Assembly (NCBI RefSeq): GCF_014237455.1
Contig: NZ_JABZFL010000034.1
Coordinates: 1 to 47,386, forward strand
Source of the DNA: Desulfobacula sp.
Lineage (GTDB): Bacteria; Desulfobacterota; Desulfobacteria; Desulfobacterales; Desulfobacteraceae
Direction of reading: 5' to 3'
Length of the DNA stretch: 47,386 nucleotides
Numbering within the stretch: the first letter of the stretch is position 1; each line of letters begins with the position of its first letter. Below the pieces are notes generated by a model. The model was not told where the DNA came from. It ran no database searches and saw only the letters and a program-made list of their open reading frames with translations. A program made the translations under genes and the position numbers. Positions 1 through 7,046 of this stretch are shown in pieces.

Positions 1-449
1 GGCGTTCTTCCGATAATACCATGAAAGCCTTCGTCGATATAATACATTCTTTTTATGGATGCCAGTTCATTCTTATAATTAATATTTTCAGATATATCTT
101 TCAGGGTCTCGACTGCACCAACAATCTCTTTTTTCTCATTAAAAAGCACAGTTGCGCTCTTAACAACTGGTATGGTTCTGTTATGGCTGTTGGTAATCAC
201 ACATTTTTTTTCCCTGACAAGCTCTTCAGAAAAAAGACTGCACCAGTTCTTTCCTTTACCTTTTCCAATAATCTTGCATCCGGTGCAATTCAAAATCCGG
301 CAGGATTGGCCTTTTAGTTCTTTTTCGGTGTAACCTGTGATCAACTGGGCCATTTGATTGGCTGCAACAAAAATTCCCTTCTCATCAACGATGATAATAC
401 CATCCTGGACGGAATCAATAATATGCCGCCATTGTTTTCCAATTTCCAT
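1..449 (-). CDS. PAS-domain sigma-54-type regulator, N-terminal part (runs off the window)
   Basis: The reverse strand reads open from an ATG at 449-447, preceded by GGAGGT, to the window edge (149 codons). The product begins MEIGKQWRHIIDSVQDGIII and contains a PAS fold (about residues 5-125), including the DGIIIVDEKG and ITGYTEKEL signatures. A cysteine cluster (CRILNCTGC, then a further Cys) lies where many deltaproteobacterial PAS/AAA+/Fis sigma-54 activators carry one, so redox or metal sensing is possible. The AAA+ and Fis parts would lie outside the window and are inferred. It is divergent from a sigma-54 promoter and from the rhodanese/octaheme cluster, so it is the likely activator of that cluster. 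The family assignment from the N-terminus alone is moderately sure. Confidence 0.75.
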   Translation of the reverse strand, partial: MEIGKQWRHIIDSVQDGIIIVDEKGIFVAANQMAQLITGYTEKELKGQSCRILNCTGCKIIGKGKGKNWCSLFSEELVREKKCVITNSHNRTIPVVKSATVLFNEKKEIVGAVETLKDISENINYKNELASIKRMYYIDEGFHGIIGRT

Positions 450-463
450 ACTACCTCCACAAA

Positions 464-480
464 GATTAACACTGTTAATC
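464..480. promoter_or_regulatory. Perfect 8-bp-arm palindrome, candidate activator binding site
   Basis: GATTAACACTGTTAATC is a perfect inverted repeat (8-bp arms around one base). It lies 15 bp from the regulator start and about 130 bp upstream of the sigma-54 promoter at 612-627, the usual distance for an enhancer-like site of a Fis-type activator. A related site, GTTAA-N7-TTAAC, follows at 486-502. Role inferred from position and symmetry. Confidence 0.55.
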
Positions 481-485
481 AACAA

Positions 486-502
486 GTTAACATATCATTA
501 AC
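486..502. promoter_or_regulatory. Second TTAAC half-site palindrome
   Basis: GTTAACATATCATTAAC has 5-bp arms (GTTAA/TTAAC) and shares its half-site with the perfect palindrome at 464-480. The two sites are about 22 bp apart centre to centre (two helical turns), as expected for cooperative binding by one dimeric activator. Inference only. Confidence 0.4.
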
Positions 503-611
503 ACACTTGCAATAAAAATAGTTAAAACTCGATAGTAAAAGGAGGCTATATATTTATGAATCTCTTTTAATTTTAATTAGTTATAACAATAAATATTGGA
601 TTTTTTTACAA

Positions 612-627
612 TGGCACACTCATTGCT
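612..627 (+). promoter_or_regulatory. Sigma-54 (-24/-12) promoter
   Basis: TGGCACACTCATTGCT matches the consensus TGGCAC-N5-TTGCW exactly, with GG and GC separated by ten bases. It lies 48 bp before the rhodanese start codon at 675, leaving a short leader with AAGGAGA. It is the probable promoter for the genes from 675 onward and would need an AAA+ activator, most simply the divergent regulator at 1-449. Confidence 0.85.
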
Positions 628-674
628 CTATGATTTGATTAACATAATTTACACTGTAACTTTAAGGAGAACAA

Positions 675-1799
675 ATGAAAGTAAACAAAGTAAAAATCTT
701 ACTTCTGGCCTCGCTGGCAGGTCTGGTACTGCTGACAGGATGTACGGCAACTAAAGCGGTAAAGACCGCAGCAACTCCAGCCGAGGACACCGCATGGATG
801 TTTCATGACATCGTGAATGCCAAATTTGTAAAGGCACATATGGCTGTTCCCATGCCTGAAAATGTGATGATGATTGATGCAAGGCCGTACAAGGGTAAAT
901 ACGCAAAAGGACATATTCCCGGGGCCATCAGCATTCCTTTCTCGCAATTTGATAAAAAAATAAATCTTCTGCCAAAAGATAAAAACACCCTCCTGATTTA
1001 TTATTGTGAGGGAGTTAAATGCAAACTCAGCCACAAATCCGCCAAAAAGGCTGAAAAGTTAGGCTACAAAAATGTAAAGGTATATGCAAAAGGATACCCT
1101 GAATGGGTCAGCCTGAAAGACAATTATGGTTCTCTCAGCGCTGAACATGTAGCAAAACTGATCGCTGATAATAACACCGTAATTGTTGATGCCAGACCCA
1201 AAAAGATTAAATTTGATAAAGGTCATATCCCTACAGCTATCAGTATTCCCTTTTCTCAATTTGATAACTTTAAAGGAAAACTGCCACGGGACCTTAACAC
1301 CCCGGTTGTTTTCTATTGCGGTGGTCTTAAATGCCGACTAAGCCATAAATCAGCAGCAAAAGCCCTTGAAATGGGCTACACCAACGTAAAAGTGTTTGCT
1401 AAAGGATACCCCGAATGGAAAAAAACCTATGGACAATCCAGGGCGACCATTCAGGTGCAAGCTGGTGAAGTTGAAGGGTCAATTGATCTTGAACGATTCA
1501 AGTCCATTATCGCAAACAATCCCGAATCCATTCTGCTCATTGACGTAAGAGATGCAGATGAATTTGCAAAAGGATCCTTTAAAACAGCCGTGAATATCCC
1601 GATTGAAAAACTTGAGCCCAAAATCAAGGACTTTCCCGATACCAAACCCATTGTTTTTGTTTGTCCAACAGGCGCAAGGAGTGGTGAAGCGTTTTACATG
1701 GTAAAAGATGTTAAAAAATCCTTGAAAGATGTCTATTATGTGGAAGCTGAAATTAATTTTAAAAGTGACGGAAATATTGAGATTAAAAAACCTAAATAA
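675..1799 (+). CDS. Lipoprotein with three rhodanese domains
   Basis: 374 residues. A lipoprotein signal with lipobox LLTGC (Cys23) would anchor it outside the inner membrane. Three rhodanese-like domains follow, roughly residues 45-150, 150-255 and 265-365. Each has the DARP/DVRD entry motif and a candidate persulfide Cys: Cys111 (loop CEGVKC), Cys215 (CGGLKC) and Cys330 (CPTGAR, the most canonical loop, ending in Arg). Domains 1 and 2 are close paralogues, suggesting internal duplication, and carry a second Cys in the loop. Rhodaneses transfer or carry sulfane sulfur. As first gene behind the sigma-54 promoter and ahead of the octaheme cytochrome, it may deliver or accept sulfur from thiosulfate, polysulfide or tetrathionate. 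RBS AAGGAGA precedes the start. Confidence 0.9.
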   Translation: MKVNKVKILLLASLAGLVLLTGCTATKAVKTAATPAEDTAWMFHDIVNAKFVKAHMAVPMPENVMMIDARPYKGKYAKGHIPGAISIPFSQFDKKINLLPKDKNTLLIYYCEGVKCKLSHKSAKKAEKLGYKNVKVYAKGYPEWVSLKDNYGSLSAEHVAKLIADNNTVIVDARPKKIKFDKGHIPTAISIPFSQFDNFKGKLPRDLNTPVVFYCGGLKCRLSHKSAAKALEMGYTNVKVFAKGYPEWKKTYGQSRATIQVQAGEVEGSIDLERFKSIIANNPESILLIDVRDADEFAKGSFKTAVNIPIEKLEPKIKDFPDTKPIVFVCPTGARSGEAFYMVKDVKKSLKDVYYVEAEINFKSDGNIEIKKPK

Positions 1800-1843
1800 A
1801 CTCGATGTTACCTAATAAATAAGAATCAGAAGGAAAATATAAC

Positions 1844-2194
1844 ATGTTTAAAAAGAATATGGCCGCCCTCATGATGATAATATTTTTACTTGTATCCTTT
1901 TCCATGGCGTTTGCCTCTGAAGGACCGGACGGCAACGATAGAAAAGGCAAATACACATATCGGAAGGTATATAAAGCCTGTGCCCAAACCGGCGAGGTTG
2001 AATCTGCTACCCCTACAATAAGCCCTGCCGATAAAACAATGGTACAGTGGCAAGAGATTTTTGAAAACAAAAACTTTGATGAATTCGGCTGCAAGGATAA
2101 CTGGGCAGGGCTTCCTGATAAGGATGTCCTTGACGTTTATTCATATTTCTATAAACATGCATCAGATTCGCCCACACCTGCTAAGTGCAAATAA
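1844..2194 (+). CDS. Small periplasmic cytochrome-c-like protein lacking a heme motif
   Basis: 116 residues with a Sec signal peptide (FLLVSFSMAFA, cleavage near residue 25). The mature part (GKYTYRKVYKACAQTGE, then PADKTMVQWQEIFENK, W-GLPDKDVLDVYSYFYKHASDSP) resembles the monoheme class I cytochrome c proteins of sulfate reducers, in which the first block reads roughly FRK-C-x-x-C-H. Here the position corresponding to CxxCH reads YKACA: the first Cys and the His are gone. It therefore probably does not bind heme covalently. It lies 44 bp after the rhodanese gene and before a terminator, so it is likely co-transcribed. Function unknown; possibly an electron-transfer partner fold reused for protein interaction. 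The resemblance is from memory of the family, not an alignment. Confidence 0.7.
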   Translation: MFKKNMAALMMIIFLLVSFSMAFASEGPDGNDRKGKYTYRKVYKACAQTGEVESATPTISPADKTMVQWQEIFENKNFDEFGCKDNWAGLPDKDVLDVYSYFYKHASDSPTPAKCK

Positions 2195-2215
2195 TAATTA
2201 TTTCTAGGCGCAAAC

Positions 2216-2247
2216 AAAAAGGGCGGCCATTTTATCCCGCCCTTTTT
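2216..2247 (+). terminator. Rho-independent terminator
   Basis: AAAAAGGGCGG and CCGCCCTTTTT form an 11-bp perfect stem around a 10-base loop, ending in five T. It sits between the small cytochrome-like gene and the octaheme gene, so it may limit read-through and set different expression levels within the cluster. The symmetrical A/T tails could work in both directions. Confidence 0.85.
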
Positions 2248-2282
2248 AATTAAGAATATTTAACAACCTCATGGAGATGTCT

Positions 2283-3914
2283 ATGGAAAAACGGTATTTT
2301 ATACTGACAGGCCTGACTATGCTCACTATAACAGCACTCGTTTTATCCTTTCAGGCTGTCTTTGCATCAACGCCCCCTGACGGAAAAGAAGCGTTGGGGC
2401 GCACACTTGCCAAACAGGCAGTGAAGAACAGTAAACGGTGGACTACAGTGGATCACGCAAAGATCGATGCGTTAAACCAGAATTTTACATCTGGTGAAGA
2501 AATCACTAAAGCCTGCATATCCTGTCATTCCGAAGCGGCTACCCAGTTCCATAAATCCATTCACTGGACCTGGCTGGCTTCCGGGGACAAAAGCGATATG
2601 CGATATGGCAAGGCAGGATATTCTGTGAATAATTTTTGTATTTCAGGAAATGCCATGGAAGACAAAAGCTGCCTGGCATGTCATCCTGCCTGGAATAAAA
2701 AAGGGTCCCAAGGTGTAGTCAACTGCCTTCAATGCCACAATTCATCGGGATTTAATTTTGAGGAAGCCCTTGGGGACATTGAGGCATTTTCTAAAGATGA
2801 TGATCCTGACACCAAAGAGATGATGGAAGATATCCAGAATGAAGTCAAAGAGGCTGTGAGCAAGGTGACGTTTCCCACCAGAAAAAATTGTGGCGACTGC
2901 CATTTTACCGGCGGAGGCGGAGATGGTGTAAAACATGGTGATCTTGACACCTCTCTGACAAAGCCGAACAGGATGCTGGACGTGCATATGGGAATCGACG
3001 GCAAAAACTTTTCATGTACCCGGTGTCACACAACAGTGGATCACAATATTGCCGGCAGAATCTACACAAATCCAGCCGTTACAAAGCGGAAAAGTCTGAT
3101 TGAAGATGATCTGGCGCCAAAAATCACCTGTGTTTCCTGCCATAGCAGCGAACCCCACAAAAATGATTCAAAATTGAATGACCATACAGATGTGGTTTCC
3201 TGTCAGGCATGTCACATTCCAAAATACGCAAGGGTGAACCCCACAAAAATGTGGTGGGACTGGTCTAAGGCAGGAAAGATGAAAGACGGCAAACCCTATG
3301 TTGAAAAAGGTCCTTTTGGAAAACCGGTTTATAAATCCATTAAAGGGGAATTCAGATGGGAAAAAAATGTAGTGCCTGAATATTTCTGGTCCAATGGCTC
3401 ACAGACCAGTACAACAGCAGATGATGTCATTGATCCTGGTCAAATTGTAAAAGTCAGTCATCCCGTTGGCGACAGGACTGATCCGGAAGCCCGGATTTTT
3501 CCGTTCAAAATTCATCGGGGAAAACAACCCTATGATAAAGTTAACAAAAAACTTTTAGCGCCTCTGCTTTCAGGGGAAAAGGGTTACTGGACAACACTTG
3601 ATATGAATGACGCCATTGAACACGGCAATAAGGCCATTGGTATCCCATATTCCGGAGAATTCGATTATGTGGAAACAACCTATGCATTTCCCATCACCCA
3701 CATGGTTGCACCCAAAGAGAATGCAGTGAACTGCACTCAATGCCATATCAGGGAAAACTCAAGGCTGGCCAATATAACAGGGCTGTATATGCCTGGAAGA
3801 GATAAATCATCCCTGTTTGATACCATTGGATGGCTCTCGATTTTTGGTGCCCTGGCAGGTGTATTGCTCCATGGTTTGGGACGATTCTTTACCCGGAACG
3901 GCAAGGAGGATTAA
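2283..3914 (+). CDS. Octaheme c-type cytochrome, tetrathionate reductase (OTR) family
   Basis: Eight CxxCH motifs are present: CISCH, CLACH, CLQCH, CGDCH, CTRCH, CVSCH, CQACH and CTQCH (residues 82, 134, 152, 207, 249, 287, 311 and 488 counted from the first ATG at 2271). The N-terminal segment is a signal or anchor and the C-terminus has a hydrophobic helix (TIGWLSIFGALAGVLLHGLG), so it is membrane-tethered and faces the periplasm. Motif number, spacing and length fit octaheme OTR proteins, which in vitro reduce tetrathionate, nitrite and hydroxylamine; the physiological substrate is uncertain. I prefer the ATG at 2283 over 2271 because GGAG lies 6 bases upstream of it and nothing suitable precedes 2271. 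The cytochrome b gene begins immediately after its stop codon. Confidence 0.9.
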   Translation: MEKRYFILTGLTMLTITALVLSFQAVFASTPPDGKEALGRTLAKQAVKNSKRWTTVDHAKIDALNQNFTSGEEITKACISCHSEAATQFHKSIHWTWLASGDKSDMRYGKAGYSVNNFCISGNAMEDKSCLACHPAWNKKGSQGVVNCLQCHNSSGFNFEEALGDIEAFSKDDDPDTKEMMEDIQNEVKEAVSKVTFPTRKNCGDCHFTGGGGDGVKHGDLDTSLTKPNRMLDVHMGIDGKNFSCTRCHTTVDHNIAGRIYTNPAVTKRKSLIEDDLAPKITCVSCHSSEPHKNDSKLNDHTDVVSCQACHIPKYARVNPTKMWWDWSKAGKMKDGKPYVEKGPFGKPVYKSIKGEFRWEKNVVPEYFWSNGSQTSTTADDVIDPGQIVKVSHPVGDRTDPEARIFPFKIHRGKQPYDKVNKKLLAPLLSGEKGYWTTLDMNDAIEHGNKAIGIPYSGEFDYVETTYAFPITHMVAPKENAVNCTQCHIRENSRLANITGLYMPGRDKSSLFDTIGWLSIFGALAGVLLHGLGRFFTRNGKED

Positions 3915-4559
3915 ATGAAAGACAAAAAAATTATTAAAATTTATCTTTACACAAGATATGAGCGTCTATGGCACTGGCTCCAGGCATTTATGGTTATCAG
4001 CCTGATCGTCACCGGACTTGAAATTCATGGAACATATAAATTGTTTGGCTTTCAAACAGCCGTCAATATCCATAATTTTATCGGCCTGTCCTGGCTGATT
4101 CTATTTGCCTTTTTTGTATTCTGGCTATTTACAACAGGGGAATGGAAACAATATATCCCCACAACCAAAAAACTGTTTTCAGTAATCCTCTATTACTCCT
4201 GGGGAATTTTTCAGGGCAAGCCTCACCCGGTTCAAAAAGCAAAAGGGGCCAAGCACAACCCCCTGCAGCGGCTGGCATATCTTGGCATTTCCGCCATGCT
4301 GCTGCCAATTCAAATGGGCACAGGTCTGTTATACTACCTGTATAACGACATACCGCAAGTTTTGCCCCTACCGGTATTGGCTGTCATACACACCCTGGTT
4401 GCACTTTTCCTTTTAAATTTTCTGGTCATCCATCTTTATATGACGACCACAGGTCATTCCCTTTTCAGCCATATTGCAGGAATGATTACAGGCTGGGAAG
4501 AAATTTACGAAACAACTAAAATTGCAGGCTGGGAAACCCAGGCGACAAAAAAAGAATAA
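3915..4559 (+). CDS. Membrane cytochrome b (b561 / formate dehydrogenase gamma-like)
   Basis: 214 residues with four predicted membrane helices (about 22-38, 55-73, 122-141 and 153-176). Candidate heme-ligating histidines lie in or next to helices: His20 (LWHWLQ), His53 (NIHNFIG), His159 (VIHTL) and His173 (VIHLYMTT). Such di-heme cytochrome b subunits pass electrons from menaquinol to a periplasmic reductase. The gene starts directly after the octaheme cytochrome stop codon, with AAGGAGG just upstream, so the two are translationally coupled and probably form one quinol-oxidising respiratory module. Confidence 0.88.
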   Translation: MKDKKIIKIYLYTRYERLWHWLQAFMVISLIVTGLEIHGTYKLFGFQTAVNIHNFIGLSWLILFAFFVFWLFTTGEWKQYIPTTKKLFSVILYYSWGIFQGKPHPVQKAKGAKHNPLQRLAYLGISAMLLPIQMGTGLLYYLYNDIPQVLPLPVLAVIHTLVALFLLNFLVIHLYMTTTGHSLFSHIAGMITGWEEIYETTKIAGWETQATKKE

Positions 4560-4681
4560 ACCAGCTTTCGAATTCAGACCCCGTATTTTTTACAATGCTT
4601 TTTATCAACATCCTGGTGATGAATCCTGTTAACCTTAAAGATGTTGTGATACATTGTGAATAACTGAAAGGACTGAACCCG

Positions 4682-5665
4682 ATGAAAAAGAAAATACTGG
4701 CGTCAAGGCTATACCCTAAGGCAGGAATCAGGCTCCTGGAAAAAGAGGATTTTCATCTTACTCTGTGGAAAAAAGAACGCCCCATGACACAAGTCGAACT
4801 TATTGAACAGGCGAGGACCCATCATGCCCTTCTCTGCACCCTGACCGACCGAATTGATCGACATTTTTTAGATGACTGCAGCCACCTTGAAATCATCTCC
4901 CAGTTTGCCGTTGGGTATGATAATATTGATATTGCCTCGGCCACGCGTCTTGGTATTCCTGTCGGGTTTACCCCTGACGCCATGAGTGAAGCCACCGCAG
5001 ACATCACATTCGGCCTGATGATAGCTGTTGCAAGGAAAATGTTTTTTCTGCATAAAACCATTATCAACGGCCAGTGGGGACATTTCAATCCTACAGGAAA
5101 TCTTGGCTTTGAGCTGAAAAATAAAACTCTGGGTGTATTCGGGCTCGGGCGTATCGGTATTAAAATGGCCCAGCGCTGTAAAAATGCTTATAATATGGAT
5201 ATCATTTATCATAACCGGACCCGGAATAAAGCGGCGGAAAAACTTTTGGGTGCAGCATATGTCGACTTTGACGATCTTCTGGCGCAAAGTGATGTGCTGT
5301 CGGTTCATTGCGCATTGACACCAGAAACAAAAGAAATTTTTAGCCGGTCCGCCTTTAAAAAAATGAAATCCTCAGCAATTTTTATTAATACCGCCAGAGG
5401 GCCTATCCATCATGAAAAAGACCTGACCCGAGCCGTCCTTTCGGGTGATATCTGGGGAGCAGGCCTGGATGTGACAAACCCTGAACCCATGCAGCCCGAT
5501 AATCCCCTGTTATTCATAGAAAATGTCTGCGTTCTTCCCCATGTGGGGTCGGGCACGATAGAAGCCAGAAAGCAGATGTCTGTGCTGGCAGCCATGAATA
5601 TCATCAAATTTTACCGGAATCGCCGGGTGCCCCATATCGTTAATCCGGAGGTTCTGGAATCGTGA
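4682..5665 (+). CDS. D-2-hydroxyacid dehydrogenase, glyoxylate/hydroxypyruvate reductase type
   Basis: 327 residues, normal length for the family. The Rossmann motif GLGRIG is at 154-159, followed by HNR at 177-179, where Arg instead of an acidic residue suggests NADPH use. Catalytic residues are Arg239 (NTARG), Glu268 (NPEP) and His287 (LPHVGSGT). The four terminal bases overlap the following glycerate kinase gene (GTGA), so the pair is translationally coupled: reduction of glyoxylate or hydroxypyruvate to glycerate-type products and then phosphorylation. The 122-bp gap upstream shows no strong promoter or terminator that I can name. Confidence 0.88.
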   Translation: MKKKILASRLYPKAGIRLLEKEDFHLTLWKKERPMTQVELIEQARTHHALLCTLTDRIDRHFLDDCSHLEIISQFAVGYDNIDIASATRLGIPVGFTPDAMSEATADITFGLMIAVARKMFFLHKTIINGQWGHFNPTGNLGFELKNKTLGVFGLGRIGIKMAQRCKNAYNMDIIYHNRTRNKAAEKLLGAAYVDFDDLLAQSDVLSVHCALTPETKEIFSRSAFKKMKSSAIFINTARGPIHHEKDLTRAVLSGDIWGAGLDVTNPEPMQPDNPLLFIENVCVLPHVGSGTIEARKQMSVLAAMNIIKFYRNRRVPHIVNPEVLES

Positions 5666-7005
5666 CCATTGAAAGCTCCCTGTTACAAAAAATGAGACAA
5701 GATGCTGTCCGCATCTTTAATGAGGGACTTGCGGCTGTAGATCCAAAAATTTGTATTCATCGCTGCTGCAGGGTTGAAAACAACGTTCTCAAGGTGAAGA
5801 ATAAGGCATATAATCTGGATAAATTCGAACGGATCTTTGTTCTTGGCGCGGGAAAGGCCGGGGCATCCATGGCCTGTGCCGTGGAAGAAATTCTGCAGGA
5901 CAGGATAACTGCCGGAATTGTCATTGTAAAGTATGGCCATATTAAAAACCTGAAAAGAATAGCGATCGTTGAGGCCGCCCACCCGGTGCCGGACACAAAC
6001 GGTGTTGCCGGTGCAGAGAAACTCTTGAAAATGGCCTGCCAGGCTGATGATAAAACCCTTGTCATCTGCCTGATTTCCGGTGGCGGTTCCGCATTGATGA
6101 CTCTTCCGGCCCACGGATTGACCCTGGAAGATAAACAGAAAACCACAAGGTTGCTCCTTGACTGCGGTGCCACCATTCATGAGATCAATACCATCAGAAA
6201 GCATTTGTCCCGGATAAAAGGGGGTCTTCTTGCAAAAACCGTGTATCCAGCCCCCATGATTTGTCTTGTTCTGTCCGATGTGGTGGGTGACGACCTTGAT
6301 ATCATCGCTTCAGGGCCCGCTGTGGCGGACAAAGGAACCTTTGGGCAATGCCTTGAAATCATTGAAACCTACGGCATAAAAGATCACCTGACCAGAACTG
6401 TTCTACAGCACTTTAAGAAAGGTTCCAAAGGCCTTATCCCTGAAACCTTGAAACAGGGAGACTCCGTATTTGAAAATATTTTTCATACCATCATCGCAAG
6501 TAATATCAACGCACTTTTAAGCGCTGAAAAAAAAGCAAAACAACTAGGATACCGCACGCAGGTTCTTTCTTCCATGATCGAAGGGGAAACCACTGACGTG
6601 GCAAACGTCCATACTGCCATTGCCCGAGAAGTCCTTGCTACAGGACACCCTTTGAAACCACCGGCCTGCATCCTGTCAGGCGGTGAGACCACCGTCACCA
6701 TAAAAGGGAGAGGGAAAGGCGGCCGCAACCAGGAATTTGCCCTTGCTTCTGCCATAAGGATAAAAGATCTTGAGCATACCGTCATCCTGAGTGCAGGCAC
6801 GGACGGTACGGACGGCCCCACAGACGCGGCCGGTGCCATTGCCGATCATACGACTATCCAAAGGGCTGTGGCTCTGGACCTGAAGCCCGAACTATTCCTT
6901 GAGGAAAACAATACCTATTCATTTTTTGACCGCATTTCAGATCTTTTCAAAACAGGAGCCACCCACACCAATGTTATGGACCTGAGGATTATGCTGATCC
7001 GGTAA
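5662..7005 (+). CDS. Glycerate 2-kinase (GckA/MOFRL family)
   Basis: 447 residues. The start is GTG at 5662, overlapping the TGA of the dehydrogenase. N-terminal DUF4147 domain: VLGAGKAGASMA (about 60-71), EAAHPVPD and CLISGGGSALM. C-terminal MOFRL domain: ILSGGETTVTIKGRGKGGRNQEFALA and SAGTDGTDGPTDAAGA. This family phosphorylates D-glycerate to 2-phosphoglycerate with ATP. With the upstream reductase it would feed glyoxylate or hydroxypyruvate carbon into lower glycolysis. The gene is convergent with the histidine kinase gene at 7047, and a run of ten G lies between the two. Confidence 0.92.
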   Translation: MTIESSLLQKMRQDAVRIFNEGLAAVDPKICIHRCCRVENNVLKVKNKAYNLDKFERIFVLGAGKAGASMACAVEEILQDRITAGIVIVKYGHIKNLKRIAIVEAAHPVPDTNGVAGAEKLLKMACQADDKTLVICLISGGGSALMTLPAHGLTLEDKQKTTRLLLDCGATIHEINTIRKHLSRIKGGLLAKTVYPAPMICLVLSDVVGDDLDIIASGPAVADKGTFGQCLEIIETYGIKDHLTRTVLQHFKKGSKGLIPETLKQGDSVFENIFHTIIASNINALLSAEKKAKQLGYRTQVLSSMIEGETTDVANVHTAIAREVLATGHPLKPPACILSGGETTVTIKGRGKGGRNQEFALASAIRIKDLEHTVILSAGTDGTDGPTDAAGAIADHTTIQRAVALDLKPELFLEENNTYSFFDRISDLFKTGATHTNVMDLRIMLIR

Positions 7006-7046
7006 TCCGGATCGACAAAGAGAGGAATCGCAGACAGGGGGGGGGG

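Noticed and set aside
21-317. 98-codon frame on the plus strand at the window start
   Set aside because: Antisense to the PAS-regulator gene, which reads open to the window edge with clear PAS motifs and a good RBS.
5683-6204. 173-codon frame on the minus strand
   Set aside because: Antisense to the glycerate kinase gene and without family features.
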